Positions 9,138 to 18,439 are shown, numbered from the stretch's first letter. The stretch: DNA of 64,000 nucleotides from an uncultured Prevotellaceae bacterium (GCA_900543815.1 UQST01000007.1:1-64000), one strand, 5' to 3'. Translations and numbers: made by a program. The notes: generated from the sequence alone by a model not told the origin.

Positions 9138-10091
9138 TCAGTAAACGAGCCTAACGTTGTCAATCCACAGCGTGTTGCCCACGCTGCCGATATAGGCTCC
9201 TCCGTGGCTGCTGTCAAACTTCACAATGATATGTGTGGGAGTCTCATCGGCATCGGCCCATCCTTCCTCCTCCACAGGAACCAGTTTGCCCTTGCTGTTC
9301 TTGGCATAGAAAGCACGTTCGCCGGTAATCAAACCCATCCAGCTGTGGTAGAAACTCTCGTGGGTGATATTGCCATAGTGAATGGGGAAGCTCTTGTTCT
9401 CCACCCATCCATCGGTGTTCTCGGAGAAGCGGTGACGCATGGTGCCGATACGCAGAGCATGCAGATTGCCGTCCTCATCCTCCCAACGCTTCTGCAGCAG
9501 CAGTGTGCACTCGCCCATATCCTTGCCCGGAATCACCTTTTTCTTGCTGAAACCAGTCTCACGCACACGGTTTGTATCGCCGGGGTTGTGATACTTATAG
9601 TCAAACTTCAGCGCCTTGGGACGGCGGTTGAAGGGAATTCCGATGCTCATCTTAGACATGGGGTTGGAGGTGCTGGTGATGGGTTCCACGGTGGTGCCAG
9701 TGAACATACTGCCGGCAGCCAGCACGCTGATGTTGATGATGCCAATGGCTTTGCACTTCACTATCTGTGTGACCAACTTGGCACACTTGCCGTGTCCGGG
9801 ATGCTCGTCGGGATACACACTCACGTTGGTCTTCACCACTCCAGCCACCTTGGCATATACGTTGCTGTTGGCCCAAGGGCAACCACCCTGATTGGTGAAA
9901 ACACGCTGGCCGTCGAAGGTACCAGTGGGTCCAACCTCATAAAGTGTGCGGTGCTTGCCGCCCACAAGTACACTCTCACGTATGTTACGGGTAATCCAAG
10001 TGTCGAAACCACCGAACTTGAACATTTCGTCCTCGGCCATCACACACACTGTGAGCATGGACAGCACCATTGTAAGGATTGTCTTCTTCAT
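9138..10091 (-). CDS. Secreted PCMD-domain protein
   Basis: 317 residues with a cleavable signal peptide (about 1-19, CVMAEDE). The body fits the putative carbohydrate metabolism (PCMD) domain of Bacteroidota: AGSMFTGTTVEPITSTSNP, RRPKALKFDYKYHNPGD, and the terminal LWIDNVRLVY strand. These beta-sandwich proteins are usually found with glycan-related surface proteins; no enzymatic activity is established. It is cotranscribed with nspC (3-base gap), an unexpected pairing of a secreted beta-sandwich protein with a cytoplasmic polyamine enzyme. The preceding barrel gene ends 105 bases upstream. Confidence 0.8.
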   Translation of the reverse strand: MKKTILTMVLSMLTVCVMAEDEMFKFGGFDTWITRNIRESVLVGGKHRTLYEVGPTGTFDGQRVFTNQGGCPWANSNVYAKVAGVVKTNVSVYPDEHPGHGKCAKLVTQIVKCKAIGIINISVLAAGSMFTGTTVEPITSTSNPMSKMSIGIPFNRRPKALKFDYKYHNPGDTNRVRETGFSKKKVIPGKDMGECTLLLQKRWEDEDGNLHALRIGTMRHRFSENTDGWVENKSFPIHYGNITHESFYHSWMGLITGERAFYAKNSKGKLVPVEEEGWADADETPTHIIVKFDSSHGGAYIGSVGNTLWIDNVRLVY

Positions 10092-10128
10092 CGTTCTATA
10101 TTATATAATGTATATACTCTTGTTCTTC

Positions 10129-10165
10129 TTTCCAACTGGGAAAAAAGATTTCCCCAGTTGGGAAA
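10129..10165. repeat. Paired TTTCC/GGAAA hairpins, possible attenuator
   Basis: TTTCC-N5-GGAAA (10129-10143, centre 10136) and TTTCC-N7-GGAAA (10149-10165, centre 10157) lie 21 bp apart; the two are also reverse complements of each other (AACTGGG versus CCCAGTT), so the whole folds as one longer hairpin. It lies between two minus-strand genes, downstream of the barrel gene. Confidence 0.55.
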
Positions 10166-10196
10166 CCAGTCCTACCCTCTGCCGAAAGCACCATCA

Positions 10197-11462
10197 TCAG
10201 AAAGCCTCATTGAGGTTGAACTCAAATCCAGGCTTGTTCTTGGTGAGACCACAGTCGATGCGCAGGTTCACATTCTTCTTGAACTCCCAGCGGAGACCTA
10301 TTCCTGCATTGGGCAGAATCTGCTTGAAGTAGATGTTCTTGAAGTCGGGGAAAGCGTTGGAAGCTCCTGCAAAGACCGCCAGACCGAAGCGCTTGTAGAG
10401 GTGCTGACGCAGTTCCACCTGTCCCTCAATGATATTCTTGTCGCGATAACGTCCCTCGTAATAGCCGCGCATGTGGCTTCCTTCGCCCACCATAGCCAGC
10501 ATGGTCCAAGGCACCTTGTCGCCATAGTTGAACATTCCATGCAGTTCCATCGCCAGAATACTGCCCTTCCATCCGCGACGGTAAGCAGAATAAGTGGCTT
10601 CGGTGCGCATGAAGCGGCTGCCCTCTGACAGTTCGGGATAGAACATCTGGCTCACCCGCAGGTAATTGCCACGTGTTGCGTTGGTGGCTATATCACGGCT
10701 GTCATACTGGAACACCAGACCGATACCCGTGGAGAGGATAGCCTTCTCCTGCCCGCCAAAGAGTTCGGGCCGCTTGATATCGCGTGCATTGATGTTGTTG
10801 ATCTCCACTTGCGGACCCAGGTAGAAGTTGTCTGCCACACGGAACACATAGTCTCCACGGAAGTAGAGCTGCATAGCGTCGTAGGAGCTCTTCTGGTCAT
10901 TGTTCACACCATTCTTGTATCCAATGCCCCAGAAATCCGTTGGCTGGCGCTTGAATCGAGCCTTGTAGCTCCACCGCTGCGCATCATGCTTCATATAGTT
11001 GTTGCCGTTGATGGTCAGCAGATACATGCCTGTGATATAGACCGAGAAGAATGCATTGATATTGCTACGCTGGAGAAGAGAGTCGGTACGGTCCCATGAA
11101 TAGAGTCCGCTCACACCTCCTCCGATACCCAGACTGGTGGTCTGGTTATAGGAAGGACCAGCCAGGATGCCCCAGTCGAAGCGCTTGTTCTTGCCCTGAT
11201 TACTGTTCTTGAAGTATTTCTTTATTCTCCATCCGAAGTGCTTTCTGTGCTCCAGCTGCCCCTGCTGCATGACTCCACGCGCCAAGAGACTGTTCAACTG
11301 CAGCAGCGCAGCATCCGTCTCAGGTGTTGCCACCAGAGTATCTTCACACTCGCGAGTGACTGTCACAGGAGCCACTTGCCCGTCGCCGGCACCATCCTCC
11401 CTATCACTCATACTCCATGCACTGGTGCAGCCAAAGGCCAGCAGTGCACACACTATTGTCAT
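10197..11462 (-). CDS. BamA/TamA-type (Omp85) outer membrane barrel protein
   Basis: 421 residues. Signal peptide about 1-20 (ALLAFGCTSAWSMS), a short linker without recognisable POTRA domains, then a Bac_surface_Ag-type barrel from about residue 115. The conserved Omp85 L6 region is visible as GSHMRGYYEGRYRDKN, and strands end in the aromatic-terminal tail FEFNLNEAF. Related to the surface antigen D15 superfamily; single-barrel members without POTRA domains include lipid/patatin-like translocators, so the role is open. A GTG at 11477 is in frame, but it coincides with the expected transcription start given a TAACTTTG box at 11483-11490 (minus), so I chose the ATG at 11462. Confidence 0.8.
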   Translation of the reverse strand: MTIVCALLAFGCTSAWSMSDREDGAGDGQVAPVTVTRECEDTLVATPETDAALLQLNSLLARGVMQQGQLEHRKHFGWRIKKYFKNSNQGKNKRFDWGILAGPSYNQTTSLGIGGGVSGLYSWDRTDSLLQRSNINAFFSVYITGMYLLTINGNNYMKHDAQRWSYKARFKRQPTDFWGIGYKNGVNNDQKSSYDAMQLYFRGDYVFRVADNFYLGPQVEINNINARDIKRPELFGGQEKAILSTGIGLVFQYDSRDIATNATRGNYLRVSQMFYPELSEGSRFMRTEATYSAYRRGWKGSILAMELHGMFNYGDKVPWTMLAMVGEGSHMRGYYEGRYRDKNIIEGQVELRQHLYKRFGLAVFAGASNAFPDFKNIYFKQILPNAGIGLRWEFKKNVNLRIDCGLTKNKPGFEFNLNEAF

Positions 11463-11509
11463 CTTAATTGCTTTCACGGCTGCAAAGTTACTGAAAAATC
11501 GGGCAAGCC

Positions 11510-11541
11510 ATTGTGCAAAAAGGGAATTATGACTACTTTTG
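11510..11541 (+). promoter_or_regulatory. Promoter for the fructose-bisphosphatase gene
   Basis: ATTG at 11510-11513 and TACTTTTG (TAnnTTTG) at 11534-11541, 20 bp apart. The start codon is 82 bases downstream. A minus-strand TAACTTTG box (11483-11490) for the divergent barrel gene lies just beside it. Confidence 0.6.
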
Positions 11542-11622
11542 CAGGCAAATGCGGTACAACTGGGACTGAAAGAAAGCTACTTTAACAAATAAAGCCCATT
11601 TCACCGCTTAATAAGCATCATC

Positions 11623-13617
11623 ATGTTGACAGAAGAAAAGACAAGCACCATGGATATGCGGCTACTGGAGATACTCTCGCAGACATTCCCCAATGCCGAC
11701 AGCGCAAGCACCGAAATCATCAACCTGGAAGCTATCCTGAATCTGCCCAAAGGCACCGAGCACTTTGTGGCAGACATTCATGGAGAGCACGAGGCATTCC
11801 TGCATATCCTGCGCAACGCCAGCGGAAACATCAAGCGCAAGGTCACCGAACTCTTTGGACATGTGCTCACCAGCGCACAGATAAGCGAACTCTGTACGCT
11901 CATCTACTATCCCGAGCGACGCCTGGAAATGGCCGCCGAGGATGCATCAGAGGAGCAGTTGGGCGAATACTATGCCTGCACGCTGTTCCAGTTGGTGCAG
12001 GTGTGCCAGTCGGTCACCAGCAAATACACACGAAGCAAGGTGCGTAAGGCGCTGCCCAAACAGTTTGCCTACATCATAGAGGAGATGCTGCACGAGAGTC
12101 CGAGCGATGATGACAAGGATGCCTATTTCCACCGCATCATCGAGAGCATCATACAGACCGGGCAGGCGCAGAACTTCATCATAGCCATCTGTTCGGTCAT
12201 CCAGCGCCTGAGCATCGACCAGCTGCACATCCTGGGCGATGTATTCGACCGTGGGCCAGGTGCGCACATCATCATGGACTATCTGACAGAGCGCGACAAC
12301 TTCGACATTCAGTGGGGCAATCATGATGCCCTCTGGATGGGAGCTGCCGCAGGAAACGACTGCTGTATAGCCAATGTGCTCAGGCTCTCACTGCGCTACT
12401 CCAATATGGCTACTCTGGAGGACGGATACGGCATCAACCTGGTTCCGCTGGCCACACTGGCTATGGATACCTATGGTGACGACCCTTGCGAGGGATTTCT
12501 GCCCATTACAGCCGAGGGGCAAGTGCCATTGGGGATGAAGAACCGCATGCTCACAGCACGCATGCACAAGGCCATCACCATCATCCAGTTCAAGCTGGAA
12601 GCACAGATGCGCCTGCGTCATCCCGAGTGGAAGATGAAGAGCCCCTTCGGACTGGACACGATAGACTTCAACCAGAAAGCCTGCATACTGGACGGGAAAG
12701 CCTATGCGCTGAAGGACAGCAACCTGCCCACCGTATCGCCCGAATCGCCCACGATGCTCACCAATGCAGAGGCCGAACTGGTGAGAAGGCTGCGTCACTC
12801 GTTCCGCATATCGGAGAAGTTGCAGAAGCATGTGCAGCTGCTCTTCTCGCACGGGTGCATGTATAATATATGTAACGGCAATCTGCTGTTCCATGCTTCG
12901 GTGCCCATGAACGCCGACGGCTCGCTGAAGGAGGTGGAACTGTGCGGACAGAGCTACAGCGGACGCGAGCTGATGCACCGCGTAGGCATGTATATGCGCA
13001 CAGCCTTCCAGGCCGATACGCCAAAGGCAGAGCGCAACAGCGCACGCGACTACTTCTGGTATCTGTGGTGCGGACAGGATTCACCGCTCTTTGACAAAGA
13101 CCGCATGACCACCTTTGAGCGCTACATGCTGGAGGACAAGAGCACCTACCACGAGGAGAAAGGCTACTACTACACGCTGCGCGAGCAGCCCGAGGTGTGC
13201 GACAGGATACTCGACGCTTTCGGGGTGAAGGGCGACAACCGACACATCATCAACGGTCATGTGCCCGTGCATGCCGCCCAGGGTGAGAATCCCATCAAGG
13301 CAGGCGGCAGGCTGATGGTCATCGACGGCGGTTTTGCAAAGGCTTACCACAACACCACAGGCATAGCAGGCTACACGCTGGTATATCATAGCCGCGGCTT
13401 CCAACTCATACAGCACGAGCCGTTCACCAGCACGCGTGATGCCATCCTGAGGCAAACGGACATCAAGAGCAGCACGCAAATCGTGGAGATGAGCGGCAAG
13501 CGCATCCGCGTGAAGGATACTGACAAGGGACGGCAACTGCAGACACAGATTGACGAACTGCGGCAGCTGCTCTATGCCTACCGTCATGGCATCCTGAAAG
13601 AGAACTCCAAGAGATAA
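11623..13617 (+). CDS. fbp: Fructose-1,6-bisphosphatase, class III
   Basis: 664 residues, matching the Firmicutes/Bacteroidota class III enzyme (FBPase_2), a metallophosphoesterase unrelated to the common class I enzyme. Dephosphorylates fructose-1,6-bisphosphate in gluconeogenesis. Visible metal-binding motifs: FVADIHGEHEAF near residue 50, LGDVFDRGPGAH near 205, WGNHDALWMG near 232, and INGHVPVHAAQGENPIKAGG near 545. The SLC13 permease gene follows after 28 bases and may be cotranscribed. Confidence 0.95.
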   Translation: MLTEEKTSTMDMRLLEILSQTFPNADSASTEIINLEAILNLPKGTEHFVADIHGEHEAFLHILRNASGNIKRKVTELFGHVLTSAQISELCTLIYYPERRLEMAAEDASEEQLGEYYACTLFQLVQVCQSVTSKYTRSKVRKALPKQFAYIIEEMLHESPSDDDKDAYFHRIIESIIQTGQAQNFIIAICSVIQRLSIDQLHILGDVFDRGPGAHIIMDYLTERDNFDIQWGNHDALWMGAAAGNDCCIANVLRLSLRYSNMATLEDGYGINLVPLATLAMDTYGDDPCEGFLPITAEGQVPLGMKNRMLTARMHKAITIIQFKLEAQMRLRHPEWKMKSPFGLDTIDFNQKACILDGKAYALKDSNLPTVSPESPTMLTNAEAELVRRLRHSFRISEKLQKHVQLLFSHGCMYNICNGNLLFHASVPMNADGSLKEVELCGQSYSGRELMHRVGMYMRTAFQADTPKAERNSARDYFWYLWCGQDSPLFDKDRMTTFERYMLEDKSTYHEEKGYYYTLREQPEVCDRILDAFGVKGDNRHIINGHVPVHAAQGENPIKAGGRLMVIDGGFAKAYHNTTGIAGYTLVYHSRGFQLIQHEPFTSTRDAILRQTDIKSSTQIVEMSGKRIRVKDTDKGRQLQTQIDELRQLLYAYRHGILKENSKR

Positions 13618-13645
13618 CATCACATACAACACACATAACCCACTC

Positions 13646-15529
13646 ATGACCATCACACTTATCATTCTGTCCCTCACCGTGGGGATGTTCATCTGGGGGC
13701 GCGTGCGCTCCGATATTGTTGCCCTGGCTGCTCTGGCTGTCCTGCTTGTTCTGGGCATTCTCACTCCAGGAGAGGCTTTGGCCGGTTTCTCATCGCCCAT
13801 AGTGGTGATGATGGCCGGACTCTTCGTGGTGGGAGGTGCTGTGCTGCAGACCGGACTGGCCCGCAGCATAGGCCAGCGTCTGATGACGCTCTCGCATGGC
13901 AACGAGACACTTACCTTCCTGCTGCTCATGCTGGTGACGTCTGTCATCGGTGCCTTTGTAAGCAACACCGGCACTGTTGCCCTCATGATGCCCATCGTCA
14001 TCAGTATGGCAGCCCAAGCCGGATTCCAGTCCTCACGCATGCTCATGCCGCTGGCTTTTGCCGGCAGTCTGGGTGGCATGCTCACCCTCATCGGTACACC
14101 TCCCAACCTGGTTATCGATGAGACGCTGCGCGAAGCAGGCTTGCCTGGTCTGCACTTCTTCTCTTTCCTGCCCGTAGGCATCGTGTGCATCGTGGTGGGA
14201 ACCCTTGTGCTGCTGCCCCTGAGCAAGCATTTCCTGGTGAAGAAGAGCGAGCCGGCAGCAGACAGCAGCACCGCTACCCCATCGGCGGCAAACGCTTCGG
14301 GCAAGAAGGGAAAGCGCAAGAACAAACTCAAGTCGCCTGCCGACCTGGCACGCGAATACCACATAGCCCACCGCATCAGGCGCTATCGCGTGACGGGTGA
14401 TTCGGCTGTCAAGGGGCAGAAGGTGAGCAAGCTGAACCTGCAGTCGGCCTATGGAATCTCCATCGTGGAAATCCGCAACGAGCGCATGAGGCATCTGTCT
14501 CTGCTCAAGGATGTGCGTCAGAGCATGGCGATGGCCAACAGCGTGCTCAATGAAGACGATATCCTGTACGTGACGGGCGACAGCAACGAGATGGACCGAA
14601 TGGAGCACGAACTGCGTATGGACAGGCTTCCCGATGATGCGCTCAACTTCTACGACCTGGGGCTGGTGGAGCTCATCGTGACTCCTGAGTCGAAGGTCAA
14701 CGGCATGAAGATACGTGAAGCGCAGCTGAGAAAGAAGTTCAAGATCAATGTATTGGCCATGCGCAACGGCGCGAGCTACCGTTCCGACCGCCTGGCAGAA
14801 GCCAAACTGGAGACTGGTGACGTGCTGCTGGTGCAGGGCAAATGGGCCGACATATTGCATCTCAACGACGACAATGAGAACTGGGTGGTGCTTGGCAAAC
14901 CCGAGCAAGCGCTGCGTCATGTGACACTTGACTACAAAGCTCCGCTGGCAGCAGCCATCATGCTGATCATGGTAGCGATGATGGTGCTGGAGTTTATCCC
15001 CATTGCCCCAGTGACCGCAGTGATCATAGCCGGACTGCTCACCGTGCTCACCGGTTGCCACCGAAGCATAGAGGCTGCCTACAAGACCATCAACTGGGAG
15101 AGCATAGTGCTCATTGCAGCGATGATGCCTATGTCCACCGCGCTGGAGAAGACCGGCGTATCGGCGGCTGTATCATCGGCTCTGGTTTCCACCTTGGGCA
15201 GTTTGGGACCGACGGTATTGCTGGCAGGCATCTATCTCACCACCTCTGTGCTCACCATGTTTATCAGCAACACCGCCACTGCCGTGCTGATGGCTCCCAT
15301 AGCGATGGTAGCTGCACGCAACAGCGGAGTCTGCCCCCACGCATTCCTCTTCGCAGTGACCCTGGGTGCCAGCATGTGCTTCGCCTCTCCTTTCTCTACG
15401 CCGCCCAACGCTCTGGTGATGAAAGCGGGCAACTATACATTCGCTGACTACATGAAGGTTGGCCTGCCGCTGCAAGTCATCATCGGCATTGTCATGGTGA
15501 TATTGCTGCCCTTGCTCTTCCCCTTCTAA
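13646..15529 (+). CDS. SLC13-family permease with two TrkA-C domains
   Basis: 627 residues. Two membrane halves (about 1-195 and 430-627), each with the SNT-x-x-A type signature of the DASS/SLC13 family (AFVSNTGTVALMMPI near 95 and FISNTATAVLMAPIA near 540) and GTPPNLVID / STPPNALVM loops. Between them lies a cytoplasmic basic linker (KKGKRKNKLKS) and two RCK_C/TrkA-C domains (about 245-340 and 345-425) that may bind a small regulatory ligand. Sodium- or proton-coupled uptake of an anion such as sulfate or a dicarboxylate is plausible; substrate not determinable. A strong terminator follows. Confidence 0.9.
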   Translation: MTITLIILSLTVGMFIWGRVRSDIVALAALAVLLVLGILTPGEALAGFSSPIVVMMAGLFVVGGAVLQTGLARSIGQRLMTLSHGNETLTFLLLMLVTSVIGAFVSNTGTVALMMPIVISMAAQAGFQSSRMLMPLAFAGSLGGMLTLIGTPPNLVIDETLREAGLPGLHFFSFLPVGIVCIVVGTLVLLPLSKHFLVKKSEPAADSSTATPSAANASGKKGKRKNKLKSPADLAREYHIAHRIRRYRVTGDSAVKGQKVSKLNLQSAYGISIVEIRNERMRHLSLLKDVRQSMAMANSVLNEDDILYVTGDSNEMDRMEHELRMDRLPDDALNFYDLGLVELIVTPESKVNGMKIREAQLRKKFKINVLAMRNGASYRSDRLAEAKLETGDVLLVQGKWADILHLNDDNENWVVLGKPEQALRHVTLDYKAPLAAAIMLIMVAMMVLEFIPIAPVTAVIIAGLLTVLTGCHRSIEAAYKTINWESIVLIAAMMPMSTALEKTGVSAAVSSALVSTLGSLGPTVLLAGIYLTTSVLTMFISNTATAVLMAPIAMVAARNSGVCPHAFLFAVTLGASMCFASPFSTPPNALVMKAGNYTFADYMKVGLPLQVIIGIVMVILLPLLFPF

Positions 15530-15535
15530 GCAATA

Positions 15536-15592
15536 CCACCGGCACCCTCCCAGGCTCCTGCTGTGAGCCCAAGAGGGTGCCGGTGGCTTTAT
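15536..15592 (+). terminator. Rho-independent terminator after the SLC13 gene
   Basis: A 14-bp perfect stem, CCACCGGCACCCTC (15536-15549) with GAGGGTGCCGGTGG (15573-15586), followed by CTTTATA, 7 bases after the stop. Confidence 0.9.
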
Positions 15593-15744
15593 ACCTTATA
15601 TATGTAGTCTTTTTACCCCGCTGGAATGTAGGGGAAGCTGGGGTTGGGGATGTTCCTGAGGCTTATCCCAAGAGCTAGGAAGCGGAGTCGGAAGGAGTTC
15701 TGAAAAGCCCGACCCGAAGAGCGGACCAATGTGACACCAAAAAC

Positions 15745-15822
15745 GCAGCGCGGTGCAATTGCTTATGCACCGCGCTGCGTTGGCATTTGCAGCACGCTCC
15801 ATCGGCACACGCAGCGCACTGC
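15745..15822. repeat. 22-bp GC-palindrome array, locus A (4 units)
   Basis: Cores at 15745 GCAGCGCGGTGC, 15767 GCACCGCGCTGC, 15789 GCAGCACGCTCC and 15811 GCAGCGCACTGC: exactly 22 bp apart with 10-bp spacers. It lies in the convergent gap (15587-15953) between the SLC13 gene and the PPIase gene. The flanking ~150 bp on each side show nothing else. Frames through it are compositional artefacts. Confidence 0.9.
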
Positions 15823-15953
15823 GTCTTTTCTCCCGCTGTATAGCAGAACGGCGAGGAGCAGACTGCCACCTCCCGCTCAGCAGCACAGGAAGCACGTGCG
15901 ACGGCTGTCCGTGACTGACAGAAGAGAGGATGAGTGGCTGCGCAAGCTGGCTT

Positions 15954-16700
15954 TTAGTCCTCTATCACCTCCATGGTCATACTCACATCCACGGATGGGC
16001 GGTCGCCTGTATGCGTCTCCACCTGCTGTATCTTATCCACTACATCCAGTCCCTCAACCACTTCACCAAACACGGTATATTGGCCGTCAAGGAAAGGTGT
16101 ACCGCCCACGGTGGTGTAGGCTTCGGTCTGCTCCTCGGTGAAAGAGGGCTTTTCCATCTCGGCACAAGTGGCCTTCGTTTCGGCTACCAACTGGTTCTGC
16201 AGTTCGAGCAAACCAGCCTGATCGCGGTTCTTGCGCAGGTTCATCACCTCGGTGCGGTGTTCTGCCACCAGGCGGTTGAACACCTGCTGTTCCTGCTGCA
16301 TGGCCATCTGCTTCTCCAGTTGTTTCAGTTCCTGTGGCTTATACACCTTACCCCACACGATGTAGAACTGGCTTCCGCTACTTGCCTTTTCGGGGTTCAC
16401 CTGGTCGCTCTGGCGGGCTGCACTGAGCACTCCGCGCTTGTGAAAGAGCTGTGGATAGACTATTTCAGCGGGAATGTTGTAGCCCGGACCACCTGTACCA
16501 AGCGGTTGACCGGCCGGAGCACCCTTGCTCTCGGGATCACCTCCCTGTATCATGAAATCGCGGATAACGCGGTGGAAGAGCGTACCGTCATAGTAGCCCT
16601 CGGAGGCCAGACGCAGGAAGTTGTCGCGATGAAGCGGCGTCTCATCGTAGAGGCGAACCACTATGTCGCCCTCTGAAGTGTGTATCTTTACTCTTTTCAT
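15954..16700 (-). CDS. Cyclophilin-type peptidyl-prolyl isomerase
   Basis: 248 residues, no signal peptide from the chosen start, so cytoplasmic. Cyclophilin landmarks: DIVVRLYDETPLHRDNFLRL (about 11-30), YYDGTLFHRVIRDFMIQGGD (about 34-54), then SSGSQFYIVWGKV and, at the C-terminus, LDGQYTVFGEVVEGLDVVDK. A charged helical insertion of about 80 residues (KQLEKQMAMQQEQQ onward) splits the cyclophilin core, as in many Bacteroidota homologues. The ATG at 16700 was chosen because the cyclophilin fold begins there and it lies just 2 bases after the stop of the fRMsr gene; a longer frame would overlap that gene. Last gene of the 18.2-16 kb operon. Confidence 0.93.
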   Translation of the reverse strand: MKRVKIHTSEGDIVVRLYDETPLHRDNFLRLASEGYYDGTLFHRVIRDFMIQGGDPESKGAPAGQPLGTGGPGYNIPAEIVYPQLFHKRGVLSAARQSDQVNPEKASSGSQFYIVWGKVYKPQELKQLEKQMAMQQEQQVFNRLVAEHRTEVMNLRKNRDQAGLLELQNQLVAETKATCAEMEKPSFTEEQTEAYTTVGGTPFLDGQYTVFGEVVEGLDVVDKIQQVETHTGDRPSVDVSMTMEVIED

Positions 16701-16702
16701 AT

Positions 16703-17260
16703 TTATTGATGATGATTCTGAAACAATTGTGCGATGCGCTCCAGCCACTCGCGGTCGGTCTGGTCAAAAGTGTCCGTCTGGCTGCTGTCGATATCGAGCA
16801 CGGCAAAAATATGGCCTGCAGCATCGGCCAGAGGCACCACTATCTCGCTGCGTGAGGCACTGGAGCAGGCGATATGGCCGGGAAAGAGTTCCACGTCAGG
16901 CACCACCTGTGTGCATCCCTGCGCCCATGCTGTACCGCACACACCACGTCCGTAGCGGATGCGGGTGCATGCCATTGGCCCCTGAAACGGGCCGAGCACC
17001 AGTTCGCTGCCCATCACACGATAGAAACCCACCCACATCCAGGAGAAGGAGCTGTGGGCTGGCGACTGCACGGAAGCCTCATCGGCAGTCTGACGCAAGG
17101 GAAATGCCGAGGGGGCAAACGTCTCCCAGAGCATGGAAGCAACGTTGGCCATATTGGCTATCAAGTCGCTTTCGTCCTGCATCACAGCCTCTATCTGAGG
17201 CAGGAGCGCAGCATAGCGGTCGGCCTTGGAGCCGCCGGCAAGAGTCAGTTCTTCGGCCAT
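16703..17260 (-). CDS. msrC: GAF-domain free methionine-(R)-sulfoxide reductase
   Basis: 185 residues, a single GAF domain. Members of this family reduce free L-methionine-(R)-S-oxide using three cysteines, all visible here: ACTRIRYG, GRGVCGTAW and GHIACSSASRSE, followed by the SEIVVPL and AVLDIDSSQTDTF strands typical of fRMsr. It starts immediately after the stop of the thioesterase gene and ends 2 bases before the PPIase start, so all four genes here are translated from one tight operon. Role: repair of oxidised methionine pools during oxidative stress. Confidence 0.9.
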   Translation of the reverse strand: MAEELTLAGGSKADRYAALLPQIEAVMQDESDLIANMANVASMLWETFAPSAFPLRQTADEASVQSPAHSSFSWMWVGFYRVMGSELVLGPFQGPMACTRIRYGRGVCGTAWAQGCTQVVPDVELFPGHIACSSASRSEIVVPLADAAGHIFAVLDIDSSQTDTFDQTDREWLERIAQLFQNHHQ

Positions 17261-17743
17261 TCAGTCCTCTCCCTCCACCTTGATGGGCTTGAAGTACATC
17301 TCCTGCTCGGCCTTCTCACGCGGGAAGGTGAAGTAGAGACAAGTGGCTTCGGTACACACGCGCCCCTCTGAGTCGGTCAGTTCAGCCTCTATGGTGTAGA
17401 GGTTGCGCTTGTTGTCCTTGATGCGTGCACGTATTGTGAGCGGTCCGCCAGTGGTGAGTACGGGACGACGATAACGCACCTCCATCTTCGAGGTCACTCC
17501 TGTGGTCTGCAACTTACGCATCACCACCCATCCGCACACCTCATCGAGCAAGAGCGCATGAATGCCTCCGTGCAGGGTGTTGAGCCAGCCCTGGTAGTTG
17601 GCCGACGGCTGCCACTGGGCCACTATATCCTCTCCCTCCTCATAAGGTTGCAGGTGAACACCGAAGGGATTGCCGGGTGCACAGCCTATGCAATTGTAGC
17701 CCTCTATCCCGAGCCAAGGGTTGATGAGTTTCTTCTTCTCCAT
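17261..17743 (-). CDS. PaaI-type hotdog-fold thioesterase
   Basis: 160 residues. Hotdog-fold signature GWLNTLHGGIHALLLDEVCGW (with the conserved HGG and acidic residue of acyl-CoA thioesterases), followed by KMEVRYRRPV. An N-terminal N-C-I-G-C-x-P-x-N-P-x-G segment is typical of a Bacteroidota subgroup and may bind a metal or substrate. Probable role in hydrolysing an acyl-CoA; substrate unknown. Stop overlaps the start region of msrC (no gap), and the upstream lipoprotein gene ends 3 bases before this start. Confidence 0.85.
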   Translation of the reverse strand: MEKKKLINPWLGIEGYNCIGCAPGNPFGVHLQPYEEGEDIVAQWQPSANYQGWLNTLHGGIHALLLDEVCGWVVMRKLQTTGVTSKMEVRYRRPVLTTGGPLTIRARIKDNKRNLYTIEAELTDSEGRVCTEATCLYFTFPREKAEQEMYFKPIKVEGED

Positions 17744-17746
17744 TGC

Positions 17747-18244
17747 CTATTTCTTTCTATTGAGGAGCTCCTGCTTGTCTATCACCACAAACACGGTGTC
17801 GATGACCTGTCCCTGGCGCGAGCCCATCTGCTTCAGCGGGTTGGCAAAGTCCTTGTCAAGCACAGTGAGGCCGTCTATGAAGTAGCTGGTTTCGCCCCGA
17901 TTGTAGAAGACATTCTTGAAGCCCCACACCTCGTGATAGCGTAACTTGATCTTCCAACCCTCCACCTGCGCCTGCTTCATCAGTTCGATAATGGAATCCT
18001 GGTCGGTGCGGTCGTTGTCGAAACTGAATGAGAAGGGTTCGCCACTGGTGTTCATGCCCGTCTGGGTCAGATTGAGCCTACCCTCCCAGGAGTCATAGAT
18101 GACGCCCTTACGGGTAAACTCGATGAGGTTTCCCACCTTCTCTCCGTTGGAGTAGTTCTCTTTGCAGCCCTGCAGAAGCATGCTGCCCGCCAGTACGGGA
18201 AGCATCAGTGCAGCACGCACGATGCCTTTTCCTTTCGCCTTCAT
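17747..18244 (-). CDS. Lipoprotein of unknown function, first gene of the msrC operon
   Basis: 165 residues. Basic N-terminus, hydrophobic stretch, then lipobox LLQGC-KE at about residue 27. The body (about 30-160) is a compact domain with the FTRKGVIYDSWEGRLNLTQTG and WGFKNVFYNRGETSYFIDGL segments; I do not assign a family. It leads a four-gene operon with thioesterase, fRMsr and PPIase. A TACCTTTG box on the minus strand at 18319-18326 lies 75 bases upstream and probably drives the operon, though I see no good -33 element. Confidence 0.78.
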   Translation of the reverse strand: MKAKGKGIVRAALMLPVLAGSMLLQGCKENYSNGEKVGNLIEFTRKGVIYDSWEGRLNLTQTGMNTSGEPFSFSFDNDRTDQDSIIELMKQAQVEGWKIKLRYHEVWGFKNVFYNRGETSYFIDGLTVLDKDFANPLKQMGSRQGQVIDTVFVVIDKQELLNRKK

Positions 18245-18439
18245 AGCTTTCTTCTTATTTAATTATACCTCTCGCCTGCAGCCTCCATCTGTACGGACGG
18301 CCGCACGAAAGGGCTTGGCAAAGGTACGTCATTATTAAGAAAAACGATGCAGAGCAGCCCACAAATGAGTGCGAAGATGCTCAGAAACGGCATCCAGCCC
18401 AATAAGAGGCTGCCCGCACGTGCGCTGATGTTCCACCAA

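Noticed and set aside
8529..10628. 699-codon plus-strand open frame
   Set aside because: It is antisense to nspC, the PCMD gene and the barrel gene, all of which have clear family motifs; the frame is Leu/Val/His rich and has no domain.
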